The position numbers were made by a program, and so were the translations under genes. A model generated the notes under the pieces. It saw only the letters and a list, made by a program, of their open reading frames with translations. It made no database searches and was not told where the DNA came from. Source: Hephaestia mangrovi (GTDB lineage Bacteria; Pseudomonadota; Alphaproteobacteria; Sphingomonadales; Sphingomonadaceae). From it: a stretch of 64,000 nt of DNA. Location: contig NZ_JAINVU010000002.1 in the NCBI RefSeq assembly GCF_019880555.1, positions 310,001-374,000 of the forward strand, read 5' to 3'. This document shows, in pieces, positions 45,525 to 55,559 of this stretch. The stretch's first letter is position 1, and each line of letters begins with the position of its first letter.

Positions 45525-45702
45525 TGACCTCGGGCTCGCTCGGTGGATGTCCAGTCAACCAACGGGCGGCTGACCGGGTTCACGCGCGCATGGAATCCGG
45601 GCGTTTCGAAGCGATTGGGAGCAAAAGAGCGGCCCGATCGTTTCGTGTGGAACGAGGGGTTTGCTGCGTTCGCGGCCAGGCCTGGGAGGAGACCAAGCGG
45701 GC

Positions 45703-47919
45703 GTGCGAGCGTTGACCGCATTTCGATGGGCGATTGTAACCGGTACCATGCTGGTGCCTGCGGCCGCGTTTGCCCAGACGATCGATACCCATACGACGCC
45801 ACCACCGGTGCCGTCGGAGGGCGGCGATCAGGCTCAGGCCGACCAGCAGGCGATGCCGGCCCAGCCGGCCGATCCCAAGGGCGATCAACCGGTCATCCCG
45901 GACAGTCAGTTCGATGCCGCGCTGCCGCCCATCACCGACGATATCGAGGCGCCGCTGGAGCCGATCCAGCAGAACGGCCCGCTGCTGCCAGTTTCGCCGC
46001 TGCCCACCGCAACCGGCCAGGCGAACAGCGAGCAGCCGTCGGTCGATGTCGAGCAGCAGGACCAGTCGATCGTCCAGGAACAGCAAGCGGCATCGGGCGA
46101 GCTGCAACAGCCGCTGCAGCCGCTATCGACCTTCGATACGGTGCCGCTGCAGACGGTCGCCGACCAGGAGAATGCGGAGAAGACGCCGCAGGTGAATTAC
46201 GACGTGGTGGTCAACGGGCTCAACGCGATCGGGCTCGACGACCAGTTCCACGATCTTTCGGCGCTCTATGACGGCAAGGGCAAGGCCGAGAACGGCACGA
46301 TGGTCGAGGCGCGCGCCAAGCAGGACGAGGGCCTGGCGGTGCGGCTGATGCGCTCGATCGGCTATTACGACGCGACCGCGCTGTCGACGATCGAGCGCGA
46401 GCCCAACCAGCCGGGGCGGGTTCGCGTGATCGTGTCGGCGACGCCAGGGCAGCTGTACCGGCTAGGCACGATCGCGATCGATGCGCAGCCGACGGTGCCC
46501 GACGACCTGATCCGCAACGCGCTGACGCTCCATACCGGCGAGCCGATCAAGGCGGCGAAGGTTGAAGGCGCCGAGGCGAACGTCAGCCTGGTGCTGCCGC
46601 AGCAGGGCTATCCGTTCGCCAAGCTGGGCACGCGCGATATCGTGCTCGACGACGAAACCTATACCGGCGACTATACGCTGCCGGTCGATACCGGGCCGCG
46701 CTCAAGCTTCGGGGCGTTCCGGCTGCGCGGCAAGAATCCGGTGTTCAGCGAAAAGCACATCGCATTGCTGGCGCGGTTCAAGCCGGGCGACTTGTACGAC
46801 GTGCGCGAGGTCGACGACCTGAGGAAGGCGCTGGTCGCGACCGGATTGTTCTCGACCGCCTCGGTGCGGCCGGTGAAGACCGGCGAGCCGGGGCCGGACG
46901 GGACCGAGATCGCCGACCTTCAGGTGCGCCAGGTGGCCGGGCCGCCGCGGACGCTGGCGGCGACGGCGGGCTATTCGACCGGCGAAGGGTTCAAACTGGA
47001 AGGATCGTGGACCCATCGGAACCTGTTCCCGCCCGAGGGCGCGTTGATCCTGACCGGCACCGCCGGCAGCCAGGAACAGGGCGCGAGCGCGACCTTCCGG
47101 CGATCCAATGCCGGGCGGCGCGACAAGACCTTCTCGCTCGGCCTCGCGCTCGATCACAACAATTACGACGCCTATGACGCGTTCACCAGCACGCTATCGG
47201 TGCGCTGGGCCTATGATTCGACGCCGCTGTGGCAGAAGAAACTGACCTACGCCTATGGCGCCGAGCTGGTCGGCACCAACGAGAGCGTCTACGATTTCGA
47301 CAAAGGCGAGCGGGTGCGGCGTACCTATGGCATCCTGGCACTGCCCGGGCAGGTGCTGTTCGATCGCTCGGACGATTTGCTCAATCCGACCAGGGGCTAT
47401 CGGCTCAAGCTCAACCTCAGCCCCGAAACCTCGGTGCAGGGCGCGGTGCATCCCTATGCGCGGACGATGGTGGAGGCGACCGGCTATTATCCGGTGATGG
47501 ACAATCTGGTGCTGGCCGGGCGGGCGCGGGCCGGCTCGATCCTCGGCATCGACCGCAACGCGCTGGCGCCGTCGCGGCGCTATTACGGCGGCGGCGGCGG
47601 ATCGGTGCGCGGCTATGGTTATCAGCGGCTCGGGCCGTTCGATCCGAACGGCGATCCGATCGGCGGGCGATCGTTGAACGAATTTTCGATCGAGGCGCGC
47701 TATCGCTTCGGCAATTACGGGATCGTGCCGTTCCTCGATGGCGGCAACGCCTATGAAAGCAGCATGCCGCAATTCGATCACCTGCATTTCGGCGCCGGCA
47801 TCGGCGGGCGGCTCTACACCAATTTCGGTCCGCTGCGGATCGACGTCGCGACGCCGCTCAACCCGCGCAAGGGCGACGGGCGGATCGCGCTCTACATCTC
47901 GATCGGACAGGCCTTCTGA
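45703..47919 (+). CDS. tamA: Outer membrane translocation protein TamA (Omp85 family)
   Basis: From the GTG at 45703, chosen for GGAGGAG ten bases upstream, the product has 738 residues: a signal peptide (about residues 1-22), a long Pro/Gln-rich low-complexity segment to residue about 160, POTRA-type domains (about 163-415), and an Omp85 barrel from about 420. The RGYGYQRLGP motif (VRGYGYQ) and the aromatic C-terminal ending ISIGQAF are present. It works with TamB to place proteins or lipids in the outer membrane. The tamB ATG overlaps its stop (TGATG). The 140-residue spacer before the POTRA domains is unusual for TamA. Confidence 0.93.
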   Translation: MRALTAFRWAIVTGTMLVPAAAFAQTIDTHTTPPPVPSEGGDQAQADQQAMPAQPADPKGDQPVIPDSQFDAALPPITDDIEAPLEPIQQNGPLLPVSPLPTATGQANSEQPSVDVEQQDQSIVQEQQAASGELQQPLQPLSTFDTVPLQTVADQENAEKTPQVNYDVVVNGLNAIGLDDQFHDLSALYDGKGKAENGTMVEARAKQDEGLAVRLMRSIGYYDATALSTIEREPNQPGRVRVIVSATPGQLYRLGTIAIDAQPTVPDDLIRNALTLHTGEPIKAAKVEGAEANVSLVLPQQGYPFAKLGTRDIVLDDETYTGDYTLPVDTGPRSSFGAFRLRGKNPVFSEKHIALLARFKPGDLYDVREVDDLRKALVATGLFSTASVRPVKTGEPGPDGTEIADLQVRQVAGPPRTLAATAGYSTGEGFKLEGSWTHRNLFPPEGALILTGTAGSQEQGASATFRRSNAGRRDKTFSLGLALDHNNYDAYDAFTSTLSVRWAYDSTPLWQKKLTYAYGAELVGTNESVYDFDKGERVRRTYGILALPGQVLFDRSDDLLNPTRGYRLKLNLSPETSVQGAVHPYARTMVEATGYYPVMDNLVLAGRARAGSILGIDRNALAPSRRYYGGGGGSVRGYGYQRLGPFDPNGDPIGGRSLNEFSIEARYRFGNYGIVPFLDGGNAYESSMPQFDHLHFGAGIGGRLYTNFGPLRIDVATPLNPRKGDGRIALYISIGQAF

Positions 47920-50900
47920 TGGTCGAGAACCCGGTGCCGACGCCGCCCGAGGAGCGCGACGAGGAGGTTACCGTCGTCGAACGACGGCCGCCGTGGCAAC
48001 GTATCCTGAAATGGATCGGGATCGCGATCGTCGCGCTGATCGCGCTGGTCGGGCTGATCCTGCTGGGCCTCAACACCGGGCCGGGGCGGCGGTTCGTCGC
48101 CAATCGCATTGCCGGTTATACGATGGCATCCGGCCTCAATATCTCGGTGGGGCGGATCGATGGCTCGATCTACGGCGCGATGGTGCTGAAGGACGTGCGG
48201 GTGAGGGACACCAAGGGCGTGTTCCTGATGTCGCCGGAGATCGATGTCGACTGGCGGCCGTTCAAGTTCATCAACAACCATATCGACGTGCGCTCGGCGA
48301 CGAGCCGGCTGATCGTGATGACGCGCAACCCGGCGCTGAAGGCGACGCCAAGCCAGCCCAACCAGCCGATCCTGCCCAATATCGACATCGACGTGAACCG
48401 ACTGGCGGTCGACCGGCTGGTGCTCGAGCCGCCGGTATCGGGCGCGAAGCGCGTCGTGCGGTTGAACGGCGCTGCGCATATCGCCGACCGCCGGGCGCAG
48501 ATCACCGCCAATGCGGCGGCGCTGAGCGGCGCTGGTGTGGTCGGCGGCGACCGGCTGGCGTTCAAGCTCGACGCGGTGCCGGACGACAACAAGCTCGATA
48601 TCGATGCACAATTGCGATCGCCGGCGGACGGGATCGTCGCGGGGCTGAGCGGGGTGAAGAAGCCGATTACCGTATCGATCGGCGGCACTGGCGACTGGAA
48701 GGCGTGGAACGGCAAGGCAGTGGCGACGCTGGGCGGCCAATCGCTTGCCGACCTGACGCTGGCGGCGCGTGACGGCACGTTCAAAGTGCGTGGCAATGCG
48801 CATCCCGGCTTGTACATGGCCGGCGCGGTTGCGCGGCTGACGGCGCCGCGGCTCGACATCGCGCTCGATACGACGCTCAACCAAAGGCAGGCGAACAGCC
48901 GGCTGACGCTGCGATCGAGCGCGTTGGCGGTCGATGCCAGCGGGTTGCTCGACCTCGGCAACAGCCGGTTCGGCAATTTCCAGGTCGACGCGCGGCTGCT
49001 GACGCCGGGCGCAGTGGCGCCGAAAATGACCGCGAAGGACGCCGCGGCGCATCTGACGCTCGACGGCGCCTTCGCCACGCCCAGCGTCGGCTATGTGATC
49101 CGGGCGGCCTCGATCGGGATCGACACGATTGCGGTCGAAGGGCTCTACGCGACCGGTCAGGCGAAGGTGAATGCGAACCGCATCCTGATCCCAGTCAACG
49201 CGCGCGCGGCGCGGGTGACGGGATTGAACGCCGCGGCCGGCGGGCTGCTCGACAATGTGACGATCAACGGCGACCTAGCGATCGACGGCAGCACGATCCT
49301 GTCGGACAATCTCCACCTCAAATCGAACAAGATCGACGCGACCGCGATCATCGCCGCGAACATGGCGACCGGGCGCTACACCGGCGCGCTGAAGGGGCGG
49401 GTCAACGACTACCGCGTGGACAGCATCGGCGTGATCAATGTCGTGACCGACGCCAATCTGGTTCCCGGCGCCAATGGCGGCTGGGGGATCAAGGGGCATG
49501 TCGTCGCGCGCACCTCGCAGATCTTCAATTCGGGCGCGCGCAGCTTCCTCGGCGGCAACGCAACGGTCTCGACCGACCTCGCCTATGACACGAACGGGGT
49601 CATCAGCTTCTCCAACCTGCGGCTCAACGCCCCGCAATTCCGGGTGACATCGGGGAGCGGGCGATATGATGCCGACGGCCGCCTGCTGGTCAACGCCGAT
49701 GCCTTCTCGACCAAATACGGGCCGCTGACGGCGCGGGTGACGGGAAGTGCCACCAATCCCGACGTGCTGTTACGCGCGCCGCGGCCGGGGCTCGGCGTCG
49801 GGCTCGCCAATCTCGAAGCGCATGTGCGCGGCGCGAACGGCGCCTATGCCGCGATCGCCACGGGCGATACCGATTACGGGCCGTTCAGCGCCGATGTGAC
49901 GCTGCGGCCGGGCAAGGCGCTGACGGTGGACGTCGACAAGCTTCTGTTCGCCGGAGTCGATTTCCATGGCCGCGTGCAGCAGACCGCGGCGGGGCCGTTC
50001 GCGGGCGATCTTGCCTTTGCCGGATCGGGGCTGAGCGGCAACGTCAAGCTCGGCGCGCAGGATGGCGTGCAGCGGGCGGACATCGCGGCGCATGGCTATA
50101 ACGCGAAGATTCCCGGGCAGGTCGATTTCACCATCGGCCGCGCGCTCGTCAACGCGACCGTGGTGATGTACCCGAACGCACCGGCGGTCACCGGTGACGT
50201 GCAGGTCGCCGATCTGCATTACGGGCCGACCGCGATCGCCAAGGCGCGCGCCAAGATCGATTATCACGGTGGCAAGGGGACTGCGCAGCTCGTCGCCAAT
50301 GGATCGAACGGGGTGCCGTTCAACATCTCGGCCAACGGCCAACTGGCGCCGCATGCCTGGCTGGTCGCGCTGGAGGGCAATGCGGCCGGCGTCAATTTTC
50401 GCACCGCCAACCCGGCGCGCGTGGTGAAGGCCGAGGGCAGCTATCAGTTGGCGCCGACGCGGATCGAATTCGATCGCGGCACGCTGCGCGTCGCGGGCAA
50501 ATATGGCGACGGGCTGACGGTGCAGGCGCGGCTCGACCGGCTCGACCTGGTGATCGTCAACGCCTTTGTATCGGGGCTGGATATAGGCGGCGTCGCGACC
50601 GGCAGCATGGATTTCTCGATGCCCAAGGGCGGCGGCACGCCCAACGCTCAGGCGCTGATCACGATTAACGACTTCACGCGATCGAGCATCTCGACCGTTT
50701 CGAGCCCGGTCGACATCACGCTGAAAGGCGCGCTGCAATCGAACGGCGCCGACGTGCGCGCGCTGGTGAAGCGCGGCGATACCGCGATCGGCCGCCTGGT
50801 GGCGACGATGCAGCCGCTCGGCGGTGGCGAAAGCTGGACGACGAGGCTGGCCAATGCCCCGCTGAATGGCGGCATCCGCTACAACGGGCCGGCGGCGGTG

Positions 50901-52148
50901 CTGTTCTCGCTGTCGGGGCTGGCCAACCAGCAACTGACCGGGCCGATCGCGGTTGCCGCCGATTTCTCGGGACAATTGAATGCGCCGCGAGTCAACGGCC
51001 TGATCCGCGCCGACAATCTGACCTATGAGAACGAGACCTATGGCACGCGGCTGACCAGTATGGCGGTGCAGGGGCGGTTCAACAACGACCGGTTCGAGCT
51101 GACCAGCCTGAGCGCCAAGGCGGGCGACGGGTCGCTCAAGGCGCAGGGGTCGGTCGGGCTGGCGGCCGCGAGCGGCTTCCCGATCGACGTGACGGCGACC
51201 TTTGACAATGCCCGGCTGGCGCGCGGTGACTCGCTGGCCGCGACGACCACCGGCACGCTGAAGATTCATCACGACAAATCGGGCGGGCAGATCACCGGCG
51301 ATCTTTCGATCCCCGAGGCACGCTACCAGATCGTCCGGCAGGGATCGGCCGATGTGCCCGAGCTGGACGGCATACGGCGCAAGGGGCAGCCGCTTGAGAG
51401 CGAGCAGCAAAAAGCCGAGGCGGCGCCGATCGGCCTGTTCCGTCTCAACATCCGCATCCATGCCGACAACGAGCTGTTCGTTTCGGGCATGGGCCTCGAT
51501 TCGGAATGGAAAGCCGACCTGCGTGTCCGCGGCACCACCGCGGCGCCGCGGGTGACGGGCGAAGCCGACGTGGTGCGCGGCACCTACTCGTTTGCCGGCA
51601 AACGGTTCGACATCGATCACGGCATCGTCCATTTCGAAGGCGGCGCGCTGACCGATCCGACGCTCGACATCTCGGCCTCGACCAGCGTCAATGATATCGA
51701 TGCGGTGATCAACATCACCGGCACCGCGCAGAAACCGCAGATCGAGTTCACCTCGACCCCGGCCCTGCCGCAGGACGAGGTGTTGAGCCGGCTGCTGTTC
51801 GGCGACAGCCCGGAGAATCTGTCGGCGATCCAGGCGATCCAGCTCGCCGCGGCGCTCAATTCGCTGCGCGGATCGGGCGGGGGATTAAACCCGCTCGGCA
51901 AGCTGCGCTCGGCGACGGGGATCGACCGGCTGGAGATCCTGGGCGCCGATCAGGCGACCGGGCGCGAGACTGCGGTTTCGGCGGGCAAATATATCACCAA
52001 CAACATCTACGTCTCGATCATCACCGACGCGCGCGGCTTCACCGCGACGCAGCTGGAGGTGTCGCTGACCAAGGCGCTGAGCGCGCTTTCCGAAGCGGGG
52101 TCGTTCGGCGGATCGAGCGTCAGCCTGCGCTATAAGAAGAACTATTGA
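47919..52148 (+). CDS. tamB: TamB-like translocation/assembly protein
   Basis: This 1409-residue protein has an N-terminal membrane anchor (about residues 28-48), a very long beta-rich periplasmic region of repeating hydrophobic-polar strands, and the conserved C-terminal TamB (DUF490) domain containing GEADVVRGTYSFAGKRFDID and ALPQDEVLSRLLFG. It forms a hydrophobic groove linking inner and outer membrane and is thought to carry phospholipids with TamA. Translational coupling with tamA is clear from the one-base-shared start and stop. The length is close to E. coli TamB (1259 aa), somewhat longer. Confidence 0.94.
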   Translation: MVENPVPTPPEERDEEVTVVERRPPWQRILKWIGIAIVALIALVGLILLGLNTGPGRRFVANRIAGYTMASGLNISVGRIDGSIYGAMVLKDVRVRDTKGVFLMSPEIDVDWRPFKFINNHIDVRSATSRLIVMTRNPALKATPSQPNQPILPNIDIDVNRLAVDRLVLEPPVSGAKRVVRLNGAAHIADRRAQITANAAALSGAGVVGGDRLAFKLDAVPDDNKLDIDAQLRSPADGIVAGLSGVKKPITVSIGGTGDWKAWNGKAVATLGGQSLADLTLAARDGTFKVRGNAHPGLYMAGAVARLTAPRLDIALDTTLNQRQANSRLTLRSSALAVDASGLLDLGNSRFGNFQVDARLLTPGAVAPKMTAKDAAAHLTLDGAFATPSVGYVIRAASIGIDTIAVEGLYATGQAKVNANRILIPVNARAARVTGLNAAAGGLLDNVTINGDLAIDGSTILSDNLHLKSNKIDATAIIAANMATGRYTGALKGRVNDYRVDSIGVINVVTDANLVPGANGGWGIKGHVVARTSQIFNSGARSFLGGNATVSTDLAYDTNGVISFSNLRLNAPQFRVTSGSGRYDADGRLLVNADAFSTKYGPLTARVTGSATNPDVLLRAPRPGLGVGLANLEAHVRGANGAYAAIATGDTDYGPFSADVTLRPGKALTVDVDKLLFAGVDFHGRVQQTAAGPFAGDLAFAGSGLSGNVKLGAQDGVQRADIAAHGYNAKIPGQVDFTIGRALVNATVVMYPNAPAVTGDVQVADLHYGPTAIAKARAKIDYHGGKGTAQLVANGSNGVPFNISANGQLAPHAWLVALEGNAAGVNFRTANPARVVKAEGSYQLAPTRIEFDRGTLRVAGKYGDGLTVQARLDRLDLVIVNAFVSGLDIGGVATGSMDFSMPKGGGTPNAQALITINDFTRSSISTVSSPVDITLKGALQSNGADVRALVKRGDTAIGRLVATMQPLGGGESWTTRLANAPLNGGIRYNGPAAVLFSLSGLANQQLTGPIAVAADFSGQLNAPRVNGLIRADNLTYENETYGTRLTSMAVQGRFNNDRFELTSLSAKAGDGSLKAQGSVGLAAASGFPIDVTATFDNARLARGDSLAATTTGTLKIHHDKSGGQITGDLSIPEARYQIVRQGSADVPELDGIRRKGQPLESEQQKAEAAPIGLFRLNIRIHADNELFVSGMGLDSEWKADLRVRGTTAAPRVTGEADVVRGTYSFAGKRFDIDHGIVHFEGGALTDPTLDISASTSVNDIDAVINITGTAQKPQIEFTSTPALPQDEVLSRLLFGDSPENLSAIQAIQLAAALNSLRGSGGGLNPLGKLRSATGIDRLEILGADQATGRETAVSAGKYITNNIYVSIITDARGFTATQLEVSLTKALSALSEAGSFGGSSVSLRYKKNY

Positions 52149-52206
52149 TCCGTTTGCGTTGCGTTTTGAAATCGAATATTGGGTATCGTGAGAGGATGCG
52201 AGGCCC

Positions 52207-53676
52207 ATGGAGCATTTCGACGTTATCATAGTCGGTGCCGGAATTTCGGGTATCGGCGCGGCATATCATCTGCAGCAGCATTGCCGGGACCGGTCCTATG
52301 CGATCCTGGAAGGACGCGCGGACATCGGCGGGACATGGGATCTGTTCCGCTATCCGGGCATCCGATCGGATTCGGACATGTACACGCTGGGCTATGCGTT
52401 CCGGCCGTGGACCGAGGCCAAGGCGATCGCCGACGGGCCGGCGATCCTGAAATATGTAAAGGAAACCGCGGCGCATTACGCGATCGATCGGCACATCCGC
52501 TTTCGCCACCACGTCAAGACCGCGAGCTGGTCGACCGAGACGGCGACCTGGACGGTGACGGCGACCGGCGCGTCGGGCGAGGAGGTGCGGTTCAGCTGCA
52601 ATTTCCTCTTCATGTGCTCGGGCTATTACAATTATGCCAAGGGACATGCGCCCGATTTCGCCGGCAGCGAGGATTTCGCCGGGCAGATCGTCCATCCGCA
52701 ATTCTGGCCCGAAGACCTCGACTATGCCGGCAAGCGCGTCGTGGTGATCGGCAGCGGGGCGACGGCGGTGACGCTGGTGCCGGAAATGGCCAAGCAGGCC
52801 GCGCACGTGACGATGCTGCAGCGCTCGCCGACCTATGTGGTGTCGCGGCCGGCGGAGGATCGCTTCGCCAACTGGCTGCGGCGGCACCTGCCGGGCAAGA
52901 TCGCCTATGATATCGTGCGCTGGCGCAACGTGCTGTTCGGCATCTATTTCTTCAATCGCGCCCGCAAGCAGCCCGCCAAGGTGAAGGAGCGGCTGATCGG
53001 CATGGTGCGCGACGAACTCGGCCCCGATTACGACGTCGAAACGCACTTCACGCCGCGCTACAATCCCTGGGATCAGCGGTTGTGCCTAGTACCCGACAGC
53101 GACTTGTTCGCATCGCTTCGCGAGGGGAAATCGTCGGTGGTGACCGGACAGATCGACCGGTTCGTGCCCGAAGGCATCGCGCTAGCATCCGGCGAAACTG
53201 TGCCGGCGGACATCATCGTCACCGCAACCGGGCTCGAGCTGCAATTGCTGAGCGATGTCGCGTTCAGCGTCGACGGGCGGACGGTCGATCTCGCGCACAG
53301 CTATAATTACAAGGGGATGATGTTCTCCGACGTGCCGAACCTGGCGTCGGCGTTTGGCTATACCAATGCCTCGTGGACGCTGAAGGCGGACCTTACCGCG
53401 CTTTATGTCTGCCGTCTGCTCAACGCGATGAAGAAGCGCGGGATGCGGCAGGCGACGCCGCGCGTGGCGGAAGGCGAGATCGAGCCGGTGCCGTTCCTCG
53501 ATTTCTCGTCGGGCTATGTGCGGCGCGCGATTGATAAATTCCCCAAGCAGGGCAACCGCAAGCCGTGGAAGCTCAACCAGAATTATGCGCGCGACCTGAT
53601 GGCGCTCAAATTCGGCTCGGTCGATCGCGAGATGGAATTCTCCAATCCCGTGCCGAAGGAGCGGCGCGCGGCCTGA
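52207..53676 (+). CDS. EthA-like flavin monooxygenase (Baeyer-Villiger type)
   Basis: The 489-residue protein has two Rossmann motifs, FAD-binding IIVGAGISGIGAAYHL (from residue 7) and NADPH-binding VVVIGSGATAVTLVPEM. It has the FxGxxxHxxxWP-type fingerprint in FAGQIVHPQFWPEDL. Many blocks match what I recall of Mycobacterium EthA, including GGTWDLFRYPGIRSDSDMYT and HFTPRYNPWDQRLCLVP. It should insert oxygen into ketones or oxidise sulfur with FAD and NADPH. It lies just before a TetR gene, as ethA lies beside ethR, but this TetR is more likely tied to the pump genes that follow. The natural substrate is unknown. Confidence 0.9.
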   Translation: MEHFDVIIVGAGISGIGAAYHLQQHCRDRSYAILEGRADIGGTWDLFRYPGIRSDSDMYTLGYAFRPWTEAKAIADGPAILKYVKETAAHYAIDRHIRFRHHVKTASWSTETATWTVTATGASGEEVRFSCNFLFMCSGYYNYAKGHAPDFAGSEDFAGQIVHPQFWPEDLDYAGKRVVVIGSGATAVTLVPEMAKQAAHVTMLQRSPTYVVSRPAEDRFANWLRRHLPGKIAYDIVRWRNVLFGIYFFNRARKQPAKVKERLIGMVRDELGPDYDVETHFTPRYNPWDQRLCLVPDSDLFASLREGKSSVVTGQIDRFVPEGIALASGETVPADIIVTATGLELQLLSDVAFSVDGRTVDLAHSYNYKGMMFSDVPNLASAFGYTNASWTLKADLTALYVCRLLNAMKKRGMRQATPRVAEGEIEPVPFLDFSSGYVRRAIDKFPKQGNRKPWKLNQNYARDLMALKFGSVDREMEFSNPVPKERRAA

Positions 53677-53753
53677 TCGGAACCAGCCGCGCGCGATCGC
53701 GTTAGAGCACGCAGCGCACCGCGTTTATCCCACAGAAAGAAAGACCTTGCCCC

Positions 53754-53769
53754 GTTCGTTCGAACGAAC
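53754..53769. promoter_or_regulatory. Perfect 16-bp palindrome, probable TetR operator
   Basis: GTTCGTTCGAACGAAC is fully self-complementary and is flanked by CCCC and, after TA, GGGG. It ends 14 bases before the TetR start, so repressor binding would block transcription or initiation of the whole pump operon. The assignment to this TetR is by position. Confidence 0.7.
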
Positions 53770-53783
53770 TAGGGGCGCGGGTG

Positions 53784-54419
53784 ATGGCGCACGACAAACT
53801 CCTGGAAGTGGCGGTTCGCGAATTCGGGCAAAGGGGCCTCGAAGGCGCGAGCACGCGCGGTATTGCCGCGGCCGCGGGCACGGCGATGTCGTCGATCACC
53901 TACCATTACGGCGGTAAGAAAGGGCTCTATCTGGCCGCGGCGGATTATATCGCGCAGCAGATGGAGGATGTCGGGAAGGGGCTCGAGTTCGAGCGCGCTG
54001 GACTGCCGGAGACGCCAGAAGCCGCACGCGCCGTGATCCAGACCGTGCTCGGCCGGATGATCGACAAACTGACGAGCACGCAGACCTCGCCCTGGTCGAT
54101 GTTCATCGTGCGCGAGCAGATGAATCCGACCGAAGCATTCGATCGCATTTATGCGGGGCCGATGGGCCGGTTCATGGAAATGCTGGTCGAGCTTGTATGC
54201 ATCGCCACCGGACGCCGCGACCGCAATGTCGCCAGTGTCGCGGTCGTGACGCTGTTCGGTCAGGTGCTCGCGATGCGCGCGGCGCGCGCGACCTGCGCGC
54301 GGCTGTTCGAGCGGCCGGTCGATGCACCCGATTTGATCGCCGAGGTCCGCGCGCGGATCGCCGCCAATACCGATGCCATTCTCGACCGTCTGATCGCTGA
54401 ACGACAGGAGCCGCAATGA
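53784..54419 (+). CDS. TetR-family regulator, CecR/CerR type
   Basis: The 211-residue protein has an N-terminal TetR helix-turn-helix (VREFGQRGLEGASTRGIAAAAG, then SSITYHYGGKKGLYLAA, residues about 10-50). Its C-terminal ligand domain matches the CecR (DUF1956) branch, with SPWSMFIVREQMNPTEAFD. E. coli CecR controls a multidrug efflux system. The ATG was chosen over a GTG one codon upstream. The 3' end overlaps the emrA-like gene (ATGA). The perfect palindrome just upstream suggests it represses its own operon until a drug binds. Confidence 0.92.
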   Translation: MAHDKLLEVAVREFGQRGLEGASTRGIAAAAGTAMSSITYHYGGKKGLYLAAADYIAQQMEDVGKGLEFERAGLPETPEAARAVIQTVLGRMIDKLTSTQTSPWSMFIVREQMNPTEAFDRIYAGPMGRFMEMLVELVCIATGRRDRNVASVAVVTLFGQVLAMRAARATCARLFERPVDAPDLIAEVRARIAANTDAILDRLIAERQEPQ

Positions 54420-55558
54420 GCGAGGATCAGGACCGCGACACCGACGACGCAGCCAACAGCCATGACGGCGAAGGTGCCAGCGACGATAACGACAACAACA
54501 GCAACAACGAGAAGAAGACCTCGTTGTTCAGGACGCCCAAATTCTGGATCATCCTGATCGTCGTCGTCGCCGTGATCGCGGTCGGCGCGCTGCTCTACTG
54601 GCTGCATTCGCGGCAATATGAATCGACCGACGACGCGTTCGTCGATGCGCATGTCGTGCGGCTGGCGCCGCAGGTTTCGGGCACGCTGATCCAGGTCGCC
54701 GATGTCGACAATCGCCACGTCGAGGCGGGGCGGCTGCTCGCGGTGATCCGGCCGTCCACGCCCGAAGCACAGCTCGCTGAAGCGAGCGCCAACGTGCAGC
54801 AGGCGATTTCGCAGGAAAAGCAGGCCGAGGCGCAGGTGACCGCGGCGATCGCGGCGCGCGACCAGGCACAGGCGCAGGCGCGGGCACCGCTCGCCGACGC
54901 GCAGAAGGCGGCGCAGGATCTGGCGCGTTACGAACACCTTCAGGCGATCGACCCCAATGCGGTCGCCGGGCAGCAGCTCGACCAGGCGCGCGCGCAGGCC
55001 CGCTCGACCGCGGCGCAGGCTGCCGCGGCGCGGCAACAGATCGACAACGCCGATGCCCAGATCGCGGTGGCACGCAAACAGGTGACGGCGGCTCAGGCGA
55101 TGATCACCGCGCGGCAGGCGCAAGCCAAGCAGGCGCAAGTCAATCTCGGCGATTACCGGTTGACCGCGCCGGTTGCCGGGCAGGTCGTCAATCGCTCGGT
55201 CAATCTCGGTTCTTATGTCGCGCCGGGCATGAACCTGATGGCGATCGTGCCCGATCACATGTGGGTGACGGCCAATTTCAAGGAAACCCAGCTCGCCGCA
55301 ATGCGGATCGGGCAGCCGGTCGACATCAAGGTCGACGCCTATCCGGACGTCCATTTCAAGGGGCATATCGATTCGATCCAGCGCGGCGCCGGCCAGGCCT
55401 TCTCGATCCTGCCGCCGCAGAACGCGACGGGCAATTACGTCAAGGTCGTGCAGCGCGTGCCGGTGCGGATCGAATTCGATACCAAGAACGGGCCCGATCC
55501 GCGCAAATATCCGATCGGCCCGGGCATGTCCGTAGTGCCGACCGTCAAGGTGCGCTGA
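54416..55558 (+). CDS. HlyD/EmrA-family membrane fusion protein
   Basis: The 380-residue adaptor has an Asp/Asn-rich cytoplasmic N-terminus (residues 1-40), one membrane span (about 43-65), a biotinyl-lipoyl-like half-motif (YESTDDAFVDAHVVRLAPQVSG), a long Ala/Gln-rich coiled coil (about 120-235), the second lipoyl half (LTAPVAGQVVNRSVNLGSYV) and a beta-barrel domain. It links the MFS pump to the outer-membrane channel. Gene order TetR-HlyD-MFS-OMF forms a complete tripartite efflux operon. The Asn/Asp run DDNDNNSNN is low complexity. Confidence 0.93.
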   Translation: MSEDQDRDTDDAANSHDGEGASDDNDNNSNNEKKTSLFRTPKFWIILIVVVAVIAVGALLYWLHSRQYESTDDAFVDAHVVRLAPQVSGTLIQVADVDNRHVEAGRLLAVIRPSTPEAQLAEASANVQQAISQEKQAEAQVTAAIAARDQAQAQARAPLADAQKAAQDLARYEHLQAIDPNAVAGQQLDQARAQARSTAAQAAAARQQIDNADAQIAVARKQVTAAQAMITARQAQAKQAQVNLGDYRLTAPVAGQVVNRSVNLGSYVAPGMNLMAIVPDHMWVTANFKETQLAAMRIGQPVDIKVDAYPDVHFKGHIDSIQRGAGQAFSILPPQNATGNYVKVVQRVPVRIEFDTKNGPDPRKYPIGPGMSVVPTVKVR

Positions 55559-55559
55559 C

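Noticed and set aside
53784..54419. TetR as an EthR equivalent controlling the EthA-like gene
   Set aside because: The regulator is of the CecR type, is co-directional and overlaps the efflux genes, and its palindrome lies downstream of the monooxygenase gene; control of the pump is more likely.
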